This document shows positions 25,984 through 35,783 of a stretch of DNA of 64,000 nucleotides, in pieces. How positions within the stretch are numbered: position 1 is the first letter of the stretch; each line of letters opens with the position of its first letter. The stretch spans positions 1-64,000 of the forward strand of contig NZ_JAPCIA010000003.1 of the NCBI RefSeq assembly GCF_026107375.2, in the 5' to 3' direction. The position numbers and the translations under genes were made by a program. The DNA comes from Sphingomonas sp. BT-65. GTDB lineage: Bacteria; Pseudomonadota; Alphaproteobacteria; Sphingomonadales; Sphingomonadaceae. Under the pieces are notes generated by a model. It had not been told where the DNA came from, searched no databases, and was given only the letters and a program-made list of their open reading frames with translations.

Positions 25984-26981
25984 GCGGGGCGCTGCTGGCG
26001 CGCGCGCTGCGCGATCCCGCTTCGGTCGAGGCGCTGGATGCCGCGGGCTGGACCGCATTGCTGGCCGCGGCGCGTGCGGAGCAGCTGATCGGCACGCTGG
26101 CGTGGCGCGTCGAGGGGCTGGCGATGCCGGACGCGGTGCGGCGCGTGCTCGAGGATGCGCGCGCGACGGTCGAACAGGGGCGGATGGCCGCGCTCTGGGA
26201 GGCCGAGATGGCGCGGAGGGCACTGGCCGCCAGCGCCATGCCCGTCGTGCTGCTCAAGGGCACGGCGTTCGTCGCTGCCGGGCTGTCGGCGGGGCAGGGG
26301 CGGCAGATCGGCGATCTCGACATCCTCGTCCCGCGCGGCCGGATCGAGGAAGCCGAGGTGGCGTTGCTCGCGGCGGGCTGGGAATGGGTGAAGCCCGATC
26401 CCTATGACGACGCATATTACCGCCGCTGGATGCACGAGCTGCCCCCGCTGATCCATCGCGAGCGTGACCGGATGATCGACGTGCATCACACGATTCTGCC
26501 ACTCACCGCACGGATCACGCCCGACGCGGCCGCGCTGATCGACAGCCGGGTGGCACTGGGCAATGGACTGTTCGTGCTGCCGCCCGAGGGGATGCTGGTG
26601 CATGCCGCCGCGCATCTGTTCGCCGATGGCGACTTGCAGGGCGGTCTGCGCAACCTGTGGGACATTCGCTGCCTGCTCAGCGAGTTCGGCGGAGTCGAGT
26701 TCGAGCTGAAGCTGGGCGCCTGCGCCGCGCAGCACGGTCTGGTGCGCGAGGTCGAGCGGGCGCTGCGCCTGTCCGCGCAGCTGTTCGGCGAGGGCACGCG
26801 GCTGACGCCGGTGGATCGTCTCTACGTCCGCCGCTTGCTCGCGCGTGACGGTTGGGGGCAGCCGACGCGCAAGGCGACCGAACTCGCCTTCTACCTGCGC
26901 GGCCATTGGCTGCGCATGCCGCCGCTCATGCTGGCGCGGCACCTATGGACGAAGTGGCGGAAGGGGCATTCCCCAACCTGA
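25980..26981 (+). CDS. Nucleotidyltransferase-fold protein of the HPr-rel-A system
   Basis: 333 residues from the ATG overlapping the kinase stop (ATGA). A nucleotidyltransferase-like motif is visible around residues 92-120: KGTAF, then GRQIGDLDILVPRG with Asp112 and Asp114 as likely metal ligands (NTP_transf_5 type). The rest is helical. Related proteins occur in lasso-peptide and other peptide-tailoring clusters. Its last 56 bp overlap the 3' end of gph on the opposite strand. Catalysis and target are unproven. Confidence 0.72.
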   Translation: MSGALLARALRDPASVEALDAAGWTALLAAARAEQLIGTLAWRVEGLAMPDAVRRVLEDARATVEQGRMAALWEAEMARRALAASAMPVVLLKGTAFVAAGLSAGQGRQIGDLDILVPRGRIEEAEVALLAAGWEWVKPDPYDDAYYRRWMHELPPLIHRERDRMIDVHHTILPLTARITPDAAALIDSRVALGNGLFVLPPEGMLVHAAAHLFADGDLQGGLRNLWDIRCLLSEFGGVEFELKLGACAAQHGLVREVERALRLSAQLFGEGTRLTPVDRLYVRRLLARDGWGQPTRKATELAFYLRGHWLRMPPLMLARHLWTKWRKGHSPT

Positions 26982-27651
26982 GCAGCGCCGGGATCAGCTC
27001 GTCATAGTCGTCGATCACCGCGTCGGCGCCGAGCTCCTCGACCGGCTGCATCAGGAAGCCGAAGCTGACCGCGATGCTCGGGATGCCCGCATTCTTCGCG
27101 GCGAGGATGTCGTAGATCGAATCACCAACGAACGCGGCGCGGCCGCCGCCGCCCAGAGCCTGGCAGCGCCGGATCATCTCGTGGATCGGCTCGGGCGAGG
27201 GCTTGGCGTTGCCCTTGCCCATCGTGTCGCCGCCGATCACGCAGGCGAAGCGATGGTGCAAAGCGAGCTCGGCGACGAGCTTCACCGCGAATCGCTCGAA
27301 CTTGTTGGTGACGATGGCGATCCTCACGCCGTGTGATTCGAGCTCGTCGAGCGCCTCGATCAGTCCGGGAAAGGCCGTCGTGCCGCGCGTCAGATTGGCC
27401 TCATAATATTCGAGCAGGGCCGGATAGGCGCGCTTCATCGTCTCGGCGTCGAGTCCGCCTGAGGCTTCGAGCCCCTGCTCGAGCATATGCTTGGCGCCGC
27501 GGCCGATCATCGGTTTGACGGCATCGAGCGGGAGCGCCGGGCGGCCGACCAGTTCGAGCGCATGATTGGCCGCAGCGGCAAGGTCCGCGCTGGTGTCGAA
27601 GAGCGTGCCGTCGAGGTCGAAGCCGACGATATCGAAGGGGAAATCGATCAT
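26926..27651 (-). CDS. gph: Phosphoglycolate phosphatase (HAD family)
   Basis: 241 residues from the ATG at 27651. HAD motif I is DLDGTLFDTS (residues 11-20), motif II is IVTNK, and motif III/IV is FVGDSIYDILAAKNAG. It removes the phosphate from 2-phosphoglycolate, a DNA-repair by-product. The 3' end overlaps the nucleotidyltransferase gene by 56 bp, tail to tail. glmU is divergent, 80 bp away. Confidence 0.87.
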   Translation of the reverse strand: MIDFPFDIVGFDLDGTLFDTSADLAAAANHALELVGRPALPLDAVKPMIGRGAKHMLEQGLEASGGLDAETMKRAYPALLEYYEANLTRGTTAFPGLIEALDELESHGVRIAIVTNKFERFAVKLVAELALHHRFACVIGGDTMGKGNAKPSPEPIHEMIRRCQALGGGGRAAFVGDSIYDILAAKNAGIPSIAVSFGFLMQPVEELGADAVIDDYDELIPALLRLGNAPSATSSIGAAPA

Positions 27652-27730
27652 GTGCTGCCAAATGCCCGCGGCCCTATGGAAATAGCAAGATGATCGTGGC
27701 AGGGGCCGCGTCACGGAGGCCGTTTCGAGC

Positions 27731-29086
27731 ATGACCACGCCACCCATCGCCGCGATCATCCTGGCTGCCGGCAGCGGCACGCGGATGAAGTCCGACACCC
27801 ACAAGGTGCTGCACCCGATCGCCGGGCGGCCGATGCTGCTGCATCTGGTGGATACGGTCGCGGGCCTGTTACCCGAGCGGACCGTGGTGGTGGTTGGCGC
27901 GCGGCGCGAGCAGGTCGAGGCGGCGGTCGCCCCGCACGGGGTCGCGGTGGCGCACCAGGCCGAGCAGCTCGGCACCGGGCACGCCGTGGCGCAGGCGGAG
28001 GCGGCGCTGGCGGGTTTCGAAGGCAACGTGCTGGTCCTCTATGGCGACGTGCCACTGGTGCGCGGCGAGACGATGCGGCGGATGATCGCGCGGCTGCATG
28101 AAGCGGATTCACCGGCGGCGGTGGTGCTCGGCTTCCGGCCGGCCGATCCCGGCGCATATGGCCGGATCATCGCCGAGTCGGGCGGCCGAATCGCCAAGAT
28201 GGTCGAGTATAAGGACGCCTCGCCCGAGGAACGCGCGACGACCTTGTGCAATTCGGGCCTGATGACGGTGCGTGCGGCGGATCTGTTCGCGCTGCTCGGC
28301 CGGGTCGGCAACGACAACGCGGCGGGCGAATATTATCTGCCCGACATCGTGATGCTAGCGGCGAGGGATGGCCGCAGCTCGGCGGTGATCGAGGCCGATG
28401 CGGTCGAGGTGACCGGCGTCAACAGCCGCGGCGAACTGGCCGCGCTCGAGGCCGAATGGCAGCGCGCGCGGCGCGCGCAGGCGATGGCCGAGGGCGCGAC
28501 GCTGATCGCGCCGGAGACGGTGTGGTTCGCCTATGACACGGTGCTCGGCCGCGACGTGACGATCGAGCCGAACGTGGTGTTCGGGCCCGGCGTGACCGTG
28601 GCGGACGGGGTGAACATTCGCGGCTTCAGCCATATCGAGGGCGCGACGATCGGTGCCGGCGCCAGCGTCGGTCCCTATGCGCGGCTGCGTCCCGGTGCGG
28701 TGCTCGGCGAGGGCGCGCATGTCGGCAACTTCGTCGAGATGAAGAAGGCGGTGCTGGGCAAGGGCGCCAAGGCCAGCCACCTGACCTATCTGGGCGATGC
28801 CGAGGTGGGCGCGGGGGCGAACATCGGCGCGGGTACGATCACCTGCAACTATGACGGCTTTTTCAAGTCCAAGACCGTGATCGGCGAGGGCGCGTTCATA
28901 GGGTCGAACAGCGCGCTGGTGGCGCCAGTCAGCGTCGGCGCGGGCGCGATCGTCGCCGCGGGATCGGTGGTCACCAAGGACGTGGAGGCCGACGCGCTGG
29001 CGCTGGTGCGGCCCGAGCAGGTCGCCAAGCCCGGCTGGGCGAAGCGGTTCCGCGCGATGATGCAGGCGCGCAAGGAGGCGAAATGA
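27731..29086 (+). CDS. glmU: Bifunctional N-acetylglucosamine-1-phosphate uridyltransferase
   Basis: 451 residues. The N-terminal pyrophosphorylase domain begins with the nucleotide loop LAAGSGTRMKS (12-22). The C-terminal half is a left-handed beta-helix of hexapeptide repeats (VTIEPNVVFGPGVTVADG in part) with the acetyl-CoA site. It makes UDP-GlcNAc for peptidoglycan and lipopolysaccharide. glmS lies 1.1 kb downstream, with a small gene and a toxin-antitoxin pair between. The stop overlaps the next start by 4 bp. Confidence 0.95.
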   Translation: MTTPPIAAIILAAGSGTRMKSDTHKVLHPIAGRPMLLHLVDTVAGLLPERTVVVVGARREQVEAAVAPHGVAVAHQAEQLGTGHAVAQAEAALAGFEGNVLVLYGDVPLVRGETMRRMIARLHEADSPAAVVLGFRPADPGAYGRIIAESGGRIAKMVEYKDASPEERATTLCNSGLMTVRAADLFALLGRVGNDNAAGEYYLPDIVMLAARDGRSSAVIEADAVEVTGVNSRGELAALEAEWQRARRAQAMAEGATLIAPETVWFAYDTVLGRDVTIEPNVVFGPGVTVADGVNIRGFSHIEGATIGAGASVGPYARLRPGAVLGEGAHVGNFVEMKKAVLGKGAKASHLTYLGDAEVGAGANIGAGTITCNYDGFFKSKTVIGEGAFIGSNSALVAPVSVGAGAIVAAGSVVTKDVEADALALVRPEQVAKPGWAKRFRAMMQARKEAK

Positions 29087-29394
29087 GTGAGCGTTACGCG
29101 GGCAAGCCGTTCCTTGAACTGCTCGATTCCTATGTGCTCGATGCCATCGGCCATCTCGACGCCGCGCGCGATGCCGCGCTGACCGCGCGCGAGGCCGAGT
29201 TCCGCCAGATGTTCGGCGGCACCGGCGACTGGCGGGCGCAGGTCGTGCAGCGGATGCAGTTCCCCGGCGGCATGGCGGGCGCGGTGCGCGAACTGTGGGA
29301 GAAGGGCGCGGCGAAGTTCGCTGCGGCGCAAGGGCATCAGCCCGATCCGCAGGAATTCACGCGCAACTTCGTGGACAAGAATTTCCCGCATTGA
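29083..29394 (+). CDS. Conserved hypothetical protein coupled to glmU
   Basis: 103 residues, ATG overlapping the glmU stop (ATGA). It is predicted helical and soluble, with a charged N-terminal half and an FRNFVDKNFPH-like end (FTRNFVDKNFPH). No named domain is recognised. Coupling to glmU suggests co-expression with UDP-GlcNAc synthesis but says nothing about function. Confidence 0.7.
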   Translation: MSERYAGKPFLELLDSYVLDAIGHLDAARDAALTAREAEFRQMFGGTGDWRAQVVQRMQFPGGMAGAVRELWEKGAAKFAAAQGHQPDPQEFTRNFVDKNFPH

Positions 29395-29417
29395 GGCCGC
29401 GCGGTGCGCGATCTCTC

Positions 29418-29444
29418 TTGACGTGATATCACGATATGATATCA
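29418..29444 (+). promoter_or_regulatory. Promoter and operator region of the toxin-antitoxin pair
   Basis: TTGACG at 29418-29423 resembles a -35. It is followed by two perfect TGATATCA palindromes at 29424-29431 and 29437-29444, 13 bp centre to centre. The first sits in a 10-bp palindrome GTGATATCAC (29423-29432). Two sites spaced just over one helical turn apart, 9 bp before the antitoxin start, fit autorepression by a ribbon-helix-helix antitoxin. Confidence 0.65.
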
Positions 29445-29452
29445 GTATATCA

Positions 29453-29818
29453 ATGACCCGCATCCTTGCCGACCTGCCCGATGAGGACATCAAATGGCTC
29501 GACAGCCTTGCCGCCGAGCAGGGCAAGTCGCGCGCCGCCGTGCTCCGTGAGGCGGTGGCCGCCTATCGCGCCGAGGCGCCGAAGGACTGGCTGGAGATCG
29601 GATTCGGCGCGTGGAAGGACCGCGACGATATCGGTGATGCTGTCGAATGGCAGCGGCGCGAGCGGGCTTCGTGGACGCGTCCCTGGGATGATGACTATGA
29701 AGAGGTGAAGGCCGAGTTCCCGGACCTGTTCGACGCCGAGGACGATCGCCAGCGGCAGATCTATCTCGATATGAAGGCGGGCCGTTATCCCGACCCCAAA
29801 AAGCCCCGGTCCAAGTGA
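29453..29818 (+). CDS. Ribbon-helix-helix antitoxin, long form
   Basis: 121 residues from the ATG at 29453; an in-frame ATG at 29423 lies within the operator. The first 45 residues have the ribbon-helix-helix pattern (TRILADLPDEDIKWLDSLAAEQGKSRAAVLREAVAAYR in part). The acidic and aromatic C-terminal 75 residues are longer than in most VapB/CopG antitoxins (about 70-90 in all) and probably wrap and neutralise the toxin. The stop overlaps the toxin start by 4 bp. Confidence 0.8.
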   Translation: MTRILADLPDEDIKWLDSLAAEQGKSRAAVLREAVAAYRAEAPKDWLEIGFGAWKDRDDIGDAVEWQRRERASWTRPWDDDYEEVKAEFPDLFDAEDDRQRQIYLDMKAGRYPDPKKPRSK

Positions 29819-30195
29819 GCGGCTTCTCCTTCGACTCCAATATCCTTATCGACGCGCTCAAGGGTCTGGAGGCTGCGCGCGACGAACTGCGCCGCGCGAC
29901 GTCCGGGGGTGCGCGCGCGTGGATCAGCCGCATGGTCTGGATCGAGGTGCTGTCAAAAGGATCGGGCGAAGGTTTGCGGCGCGCGGAGATCCTGCTGTCC
30001 GGCTTCGGCATCGACGAAGTGGACGTCGAGATCGCGACCCGCGCCGCAAGCTTGCGCCGCGAACGGCAACGGCTGCGCTCGCCGGATGCGATCATTCTCG
30101 CGACCGCGATGCTGCGCGGTCGCGTCCTCGTTACCCGCAACACCAGGGATTTCCCGGCGGCGATGCCGGGTATCCGCGTTCCCTATATCCTCTAG
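29815..30195 (+). CDS. vapC: PIN-domain toxin (VapC-like)
   Basis: 126 residues from a GTG. The PIN acidic residues are in place: Asp in FDSNILIDAL near the N-terminus, Glu in WIEVLSK, Asp in SPDAIILATA and Asp in TRNTRDF. PIN toxins are Mg-dependent ribonucleases that cut tRNA or rRNA. Translation is coupled to the antitoxin (GTGA overlap). The pair is inserted between the glmU and glmS genes, 15 bp before glmS. Confidence 0.85.
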   Translation: MSGFSFDSNILIDALKGLEAARDELRRATSGGARAWISRMVWIEVLSKGSGEGLRRAEILLSGFGIDEVDVEIATRAASLRRERQRLRSPDAIILATAMLRGRVLVTRNTRDFPAAMPGIRVPYIL

Positions 30196-30210
30196 AACCG
30201 AGACCGGCAC

Positions 30211-32034
<1,824 letters not shown>

Positions 32035-32038
32035 CGCG

Positions 32039-32788
32039 ATGCGGATCGCACGCCGCTGGCTGATCGGAGCCGCGCTGGCGCTGGCGGTTATGCCGGCGCA
32101 GGCACAGCGGCGCGACGGGCCGCTGGTGCTGGCGGCGGCGAGCCTGCAGGAATCGATGACCGCGGCCGCGGACGCCTGGGCGCGGCGCGGGAATGCGCGG
32201 CCGGTGCTGTCGTTCGCCGCCTCATCGGTGCTTGCGCGGCAGGTGGCCGCAGGGGCGCGTGCCGATCTGTTCGTGTCGGCGGACCTGGAGTGGATGGATT
32301 TCCTGGAGCAGCGCGGGATGGTGGCACCCGGCACCCGCGCGCCCTTCCTCGGCAACCGGCTGGTGCTGGTGGCGCTGGCCGGCGCGCCGGTCGAGCAGCG
32401 CCCGCTGGCGGCGATGCTGCGCGGGCGGATCGCGGTGGCGGACCCGGCATCGGTGCCCGCCGGCCGCTATGTCGAGGCGGCGCTGCGCAAGCTCGGGCTG
32501 TGGCAGGCCGCGGCACCGCAGCTGGTGCGCGCCGAGAATGTCCGCGCCGCGCTTGCGCTGGTCGAGCGCGGGGCGGCGCCCTACGGCATCGTCTATGCGA
32601 CCGATGCGCGTGCATCGCGGCGGGTGCGCGTCGCGGGGGTTTTCCCGCAATCGAGCCATCCGCCGATCGTCTATCCCCTCGCGCGGCTGCGGAGCTCGGC
32701 GCATCCCGAGGCGGAGGGGTTCCGGCGCTTCCTCCTGTCGGGCGAGGGGCGGGCGATCTTCACCCGCTTCGGCTTCTCGCGGCGCTGA
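32039..32788 (+). CDS. modA: Molybdate-binding periplasmic protein
   Basis: 249 residues with a Sec signal (MRIARRWLIGAALALAVMPAQA, in part, cleaved near AQA). The mature protein opens with VLAAASLQESM, the typical ModA start that binds the oxyanion, and has the later segment GRYVEAALRKLG. It captures molybdate (and tungstate) for the ModB channel. The stop overlaps the modB start by 1 bp. Confidence 0.88.
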   Translation: MRIARRWLIGAALALAVMPAQAQRRDGPLVLAAASLQESMTAAADAWARRGNARPVLSFAASSVLARQVAAGARADLFVSADLEWMDFLEQRGMVAPGTRAPFLGNRLVLVALAGAPVEQRPLAAMLRGRIAVADPASVPAGRYVEAALRKLGLWQAAAPQLVRAENVRAALALVERGAAPYGIVYATDARASRRVRVAGVFPQSSHPPIVYPLARLRSSAHPEAEGFRRFLLSGEGRAIFTRFGFSRR

Positions 32789-33477
32789 TGCTGGAGGGCG
32801 GCATCTGGCCGGTGGTCGTGCTGTCGCTCAAGGTGGGGCTGGTGGCGACCGCCGCGACCCTGCCGCTCGCGTTCGCGCTCGCCTTCCTCCTCGCCCGCGC
32901 GCGGTTTTCGGGGAAGGTGCTGATCGACGGGCTGGTGCATCTTCCGCTCGTCGTTCCGCCAGTGGTGACGGGGTGGCTGCTGCTGCTCGCCTTTGCGCCT
33001 GCGGGGCCCGTCGGCGGCTGGCTCGAGCGCTGGTTCGGGGTGAGCGTGATGTTCCGCTGGACCGGTGCGGCGATCGCGGCGGGGGTGATGGCGCTGCCGC
33101 TGATGGTGCGCGCGATGCGGCTGTCGATCGAGGCGGTGGACCGGCGGCTGGAGGATGCCGCGCGGACGCTGGGCGCGGCGCGGACGCGAGTGTTCTGGAC
33201 GATCACGCTGCCGCTGAGCCTGCCCGGGGTGCTCGCCGCCGCGGTGCTGGGGTTCGCGCGGGCGCTGGGCGAGTTCGGGGCCACTATCACTTTCGTGTCC
33301 AACGTCCCGGGCCAGACGCAGACGCTGCCGCTCGCCATCTATGCTGCGCTGCAGATGTCCGAGGGGGAGACGCAGGTGCTGCGGCTGGCCCTGATCTCGG
33401 TCGCGCTGTCGCTGGCCGCGCTGGTGGTGTCGGAACTGCTGGCCCGGCGCGCGGGACGGGGCGTCCATGTCCTTTGA
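32788..33477 (+). CDS. modB: Molybdate ABC transporter permease
   Basis: 229 residues from the ATG at 32788 (1-bp overlap with modA). About five hydrophobic helices and an EAA loop (EDAARTLGAARTRVFWTITLPLSLPG, in part) mark it as the ModB permease. It forms the homodimeric channel with ModC. It overlaps modC by 11 bp. Confidence 0.9.
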   Translation: MLEGGIWPVVVLSLKVGLVATAATLPLAFALAFLLARARFSGKVLIDGLVHLPLVVPPVVTGWLLLLAFAPAGPVGGWLERWFGVSVMFRWTGAAIAAGVMALPLMVRAMRLSIEAVDRRLEDAARTLGAARTRVFWTITLPLSLPGVLAAAVLGFARALGEFGATITFVSNVPGQTQTLPLAIYAALQMSEGETQVLRLALISVALSLAALVVSELLARRAGRGVHVL

Positions 33478-34072
33478 CATCGCGGTCGAGAAAAGGCGCG
33501 GCGACGCCGAGATCGCGTGCCGGATCGAGGGCGGCACGGGCATTACCGTGTTGTTCGGCCCGTCCGGCGCGGGCAAGACCAGCGTGCTGGACATGGTCGC
33601 GGGGCTGCTCCGGCCAGACAAGGGCCAGGTGCGCGTCGGCGGCGAGACGCTGTTCGATGCGGCGGCGGGCGTGAACCTGCCCCCCGAGCGCCGCCGCGCG
33701 GGCTATGTATTCCAGGACTCGCGCCTCTTCCCGCACCTCAGCGTTCGCGCGAACCTGCTCTACGGCGCGGGGGGCGATCCCTCGGGGCTGGACGAACTGG
33801 CTACCCGGTTCGGGATCGCGCATCTGCTCGATCGCTGGCCGCGGTCGCTTTCGGGGGGCGAGGCGCGGCGCGTGGCGATCGGGCGGGCGTTGCTCGCCAA
33901 ACCCGCCTTCCTGCTGCTCGACGAGCCGCTCTCGTCGCTCGACCGCGCCCGGCGCGAGGAAATCATGCAGGTGATCGAGCAGCTGCGCGACGAATCGGGG
34001 CTGCCGATCCTGATGGTCACGCACGACCAGGCCGAAGCGGAGCGGCTGGGCGACCGGATCGTCGAACTCTAG
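33467..34072 (+). CDS. modC: Molybdate ABC transporter ATPase, short form
   Basis: 201 residues. Walker A is GPSGAGKTS (residues 31-39), the signature is LSGGEARRVAIGRAL, and Walker B is FLLLDEPLSSLD with the H-loop VTHDQAEAERLG. Usual ModC is about 350 residues, with a C-terminal molybdate-binding TOBE/MOP domain. That domain is absent here and the protein ends just after the ABC fold. The stop is 1 bp from the stop of the opposite-strand sigma factor gene, so no room remains for it. Confidence 0.88.
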   Translation: MSFDIAVEKRRGDAEIACRIEGGTGITVLFGPSGAGKTSVLDMVAGLLRPDKGQVRVGGETLFDAAAGVNLPPERRRAGYVFQDSRLFPHLSVRANLLYGAGGDPSGLDELATRFGIAHLLDRWPRSLSGGEARRVAIGRALLAKPAFLLLDEPLSSLDRARREEIMQVIEQLRDESGLPILMVTHDQAEAERLGDRIVEL

Positions 34073-34073
34073 G

Positions 34074-35333
34074 CTATTCGCGGGCCGCCAGTTCATCCCG
34101 GCGCCGAACCAGATATTGTTTCTCGGCATCGCTGGTGGAGAGGCGGATCGCGGCTTCGAACGCCTCGCGCGCCGGCTCGATCCTGCCGCCGCGCGCGAGG
34201 AGGTCGGCGCGCACGGCGTGATAGGGCTGATAGGCCGCCAGCCCGGTGCCGAGCGGCGCGAGCCGGGCCAGTGCCGCCTCCGGCCCTTCGGCATAGGAGA
34301 GCGCCACGATACGGTTGAGTTCGAACACCGGGTTGGGCTGCACCGCGATCAGGGCGTCGTAGATCAGCGCGATTTCCTGCCAGTCGGTCCTTGCGAAGCT
34401 CTCCGCTTCCGCGTGCACCGCGGCGATCGCGGCCTGGAGCTGGTAGGAGCCCGGCCGGCCGCGGCGCAGCGCCCTGACCAGCAGCGCCGTGCCTTCACCG
34501 ATCGCCGCGCGGTCCCATCGGCTGCGGTCCTGCCGCTCGAGCGTGACGATCTCGCCCAGCGCGCCGATCCGGGTACCGAAGCGCGAGCGATGCAGCAGCA
34601 TCAGCGCCAGCAGGCCCTCGATTTCCGCTTCGTGCGGGATCAGCGCGACGAGGATCCGGCACAACCGGATCGCCTCCTCGCACAGATCGACGCGCAGATA
34701 TTCGTCCGACGATGCGGCATAGCCGGCGTTGAAGATCAGGTAGATCACCACCAGCAGCGCGTCGAGGCGCGCGGGCCAGTCCTCCGGTCCGGGAACTTCA
34801 TAGGGAATGCCGGCTCGCGCGATCTTGTGGCGGGCGCGCACCAGCCGCTGCGCCATCGACTCATGGCTGACCAGATAGGCGCGCGCGATCTCCTCGGTGC
34901 GCAGCCCGCCGATCGAACGCAGCGTCAGCGCGACGCTGGTCTGCCGGTCGAGTGCGGGGTGGCAGCAGGTGAAGATCAGCTTCAGCCGCTCGTCGGCGAT
35001 GACATCGTCGCCGCCAGCCTCCCCCGCCGCATTGTCGAGCGCGATCAGTTCGGCGAGTTCGGCGGCCTTGGCCTGGAAATTGGCGGCGCGGCGCAGCCGG
35101 TCGATCGCCTTGCGCCGCGCGGTGCGCATCAGCCAGGCCGAGGGCGAACCCGGCACGCCCGAGCGCTGCCAATGGATCAGCGCCGACTCGACCGCGTCCT
35201 GCAGGCTGTCCTCGGCGAGCTGGAAGTCCCGGAGGTTCGCGACCAGGAGAGACAGCAGCCGGCCTCCGTCCTGGCGGACGATCCGTTCGATCGCCGCCGC
35301 GACGGCGCCCAGTGCTGTTTCTCCCGGGTGCAA
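34074..35333 (-). CDS. ECF42-type RNA polymerase sigma factor
   Basis: About 419 residues from a TTG at 35333, 2 bp after the DGPF gene stop; the start is uncertain. Region 2 (QLAEDSLQDAVESAL) and region 4 (LTLRSIGGLRTEEIARAY) are clear. The C-terminal half is a long helical extension with TPR-like repeats, a hallmark of ECF42, where it replaces an anti-sigma factor. The upstream DGPF/YCII gene is the standard neighbour of this group. Target promoters are unknown. Confidence 0.82.
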   Translation of the reverse strand: MHPGETALGAVAAAIERIVRQDGGRLLSLLVANLRDFQLAEDSLQDAVESALIHWQRSGVPGSPSAWLMRTARRKAIDRLRRAANFQAKAAELAELIALDNAAGEAGGDDVIADERLKLIFTCCHPALDRQTSVALTLRSIGGLRTEEIARAYLVSHESMAQRLVRARHKIARAGIPYEVPGPEDWPARLDALLVVIYLIFNAGYAASSDEYLRVDLCEEAIRLCRILVALIPHEAEIEGLLALMLLHRSRFGTRIGALGEIVTLERQDRSRWDRAAIGEGTALLVRALRRGRPGSYQLQAAIAAVHAEAESFARTDWQEIALIYDALIAVQPNPVFELNRIVALSYAEGPEAALARLAPLGTGLAAYQPYHAVRADLLARGGRIEPAREAFEAAIRLSTSDAEKQYLVRRRDELAARE

Positions 35334-35335
35334 CG

Positions 35336-35689
35336 CTATTGCTGGAGGTTCTGGATCGGCCGCACCTCGACCGAGCCGTAAGTCGCCGTCGGGATCATGG
35401 CGGCATAGCGCAGCGCATCGTCGAGGGTCGGACAATCGAAGATGTAGTAGCCGCCGAGCTGCTCCTTCGATTCGGCGAAGGGCCCGTCGAGCGTCTCGGT
35501 GCGGCCGTCGCGGATGCGTAGCGTAGTGGCTGTCGAACTCGCCTCCAGCGCCTCGCCGGCGACCAGCACGCCGTCCTTCGCGAAACGCTCGTTGGCAGCC
35601 TGATAGGCCGCCATGAACGGCCCGAATTCGGGCGTGCCATAGGCCGGCGACGAGCCCGGCGCGCTATAGATCAATGCGATATATTTCAT
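35336..35689 (-). CDS. DGPF (YCII-related) protein, partner of the ECF42 sigma factor
   Basis: 117 residues from an ATG with GGAGAC upstream. It has the YCII/DGPF fold pattern, with LDGPFAESKEQLGGYYIF carrying the name-giving DGPF motif. Such proteins are the constant neighbours of ECF42 sigma factors and are often their targets; their biochemical role is unclear. The stop lies 2 bp from the sigma factor start, so the two form an operon. Confidence 0.85.
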   Translation of the reverse strand: MKYIALIYSAPGSSPAYGTPEFGPFMAAYQAANERFAKDGVLVAGEALEASSTATTLRIRDGRTETLDGPFAESKEQLGGYYIFDCPTLDDALRYAAMIPTATYGSVEVRPIQNLQQ

Positions 35690-35783
35690 GGAACCGTCTC
35701 CCAGATTGGCCATCCGCCGGCATGGCGCGGCGCGCGATGACGAATGGCGGTGGTCGCGATCGACAAACTTGCGGAAAGAATCT

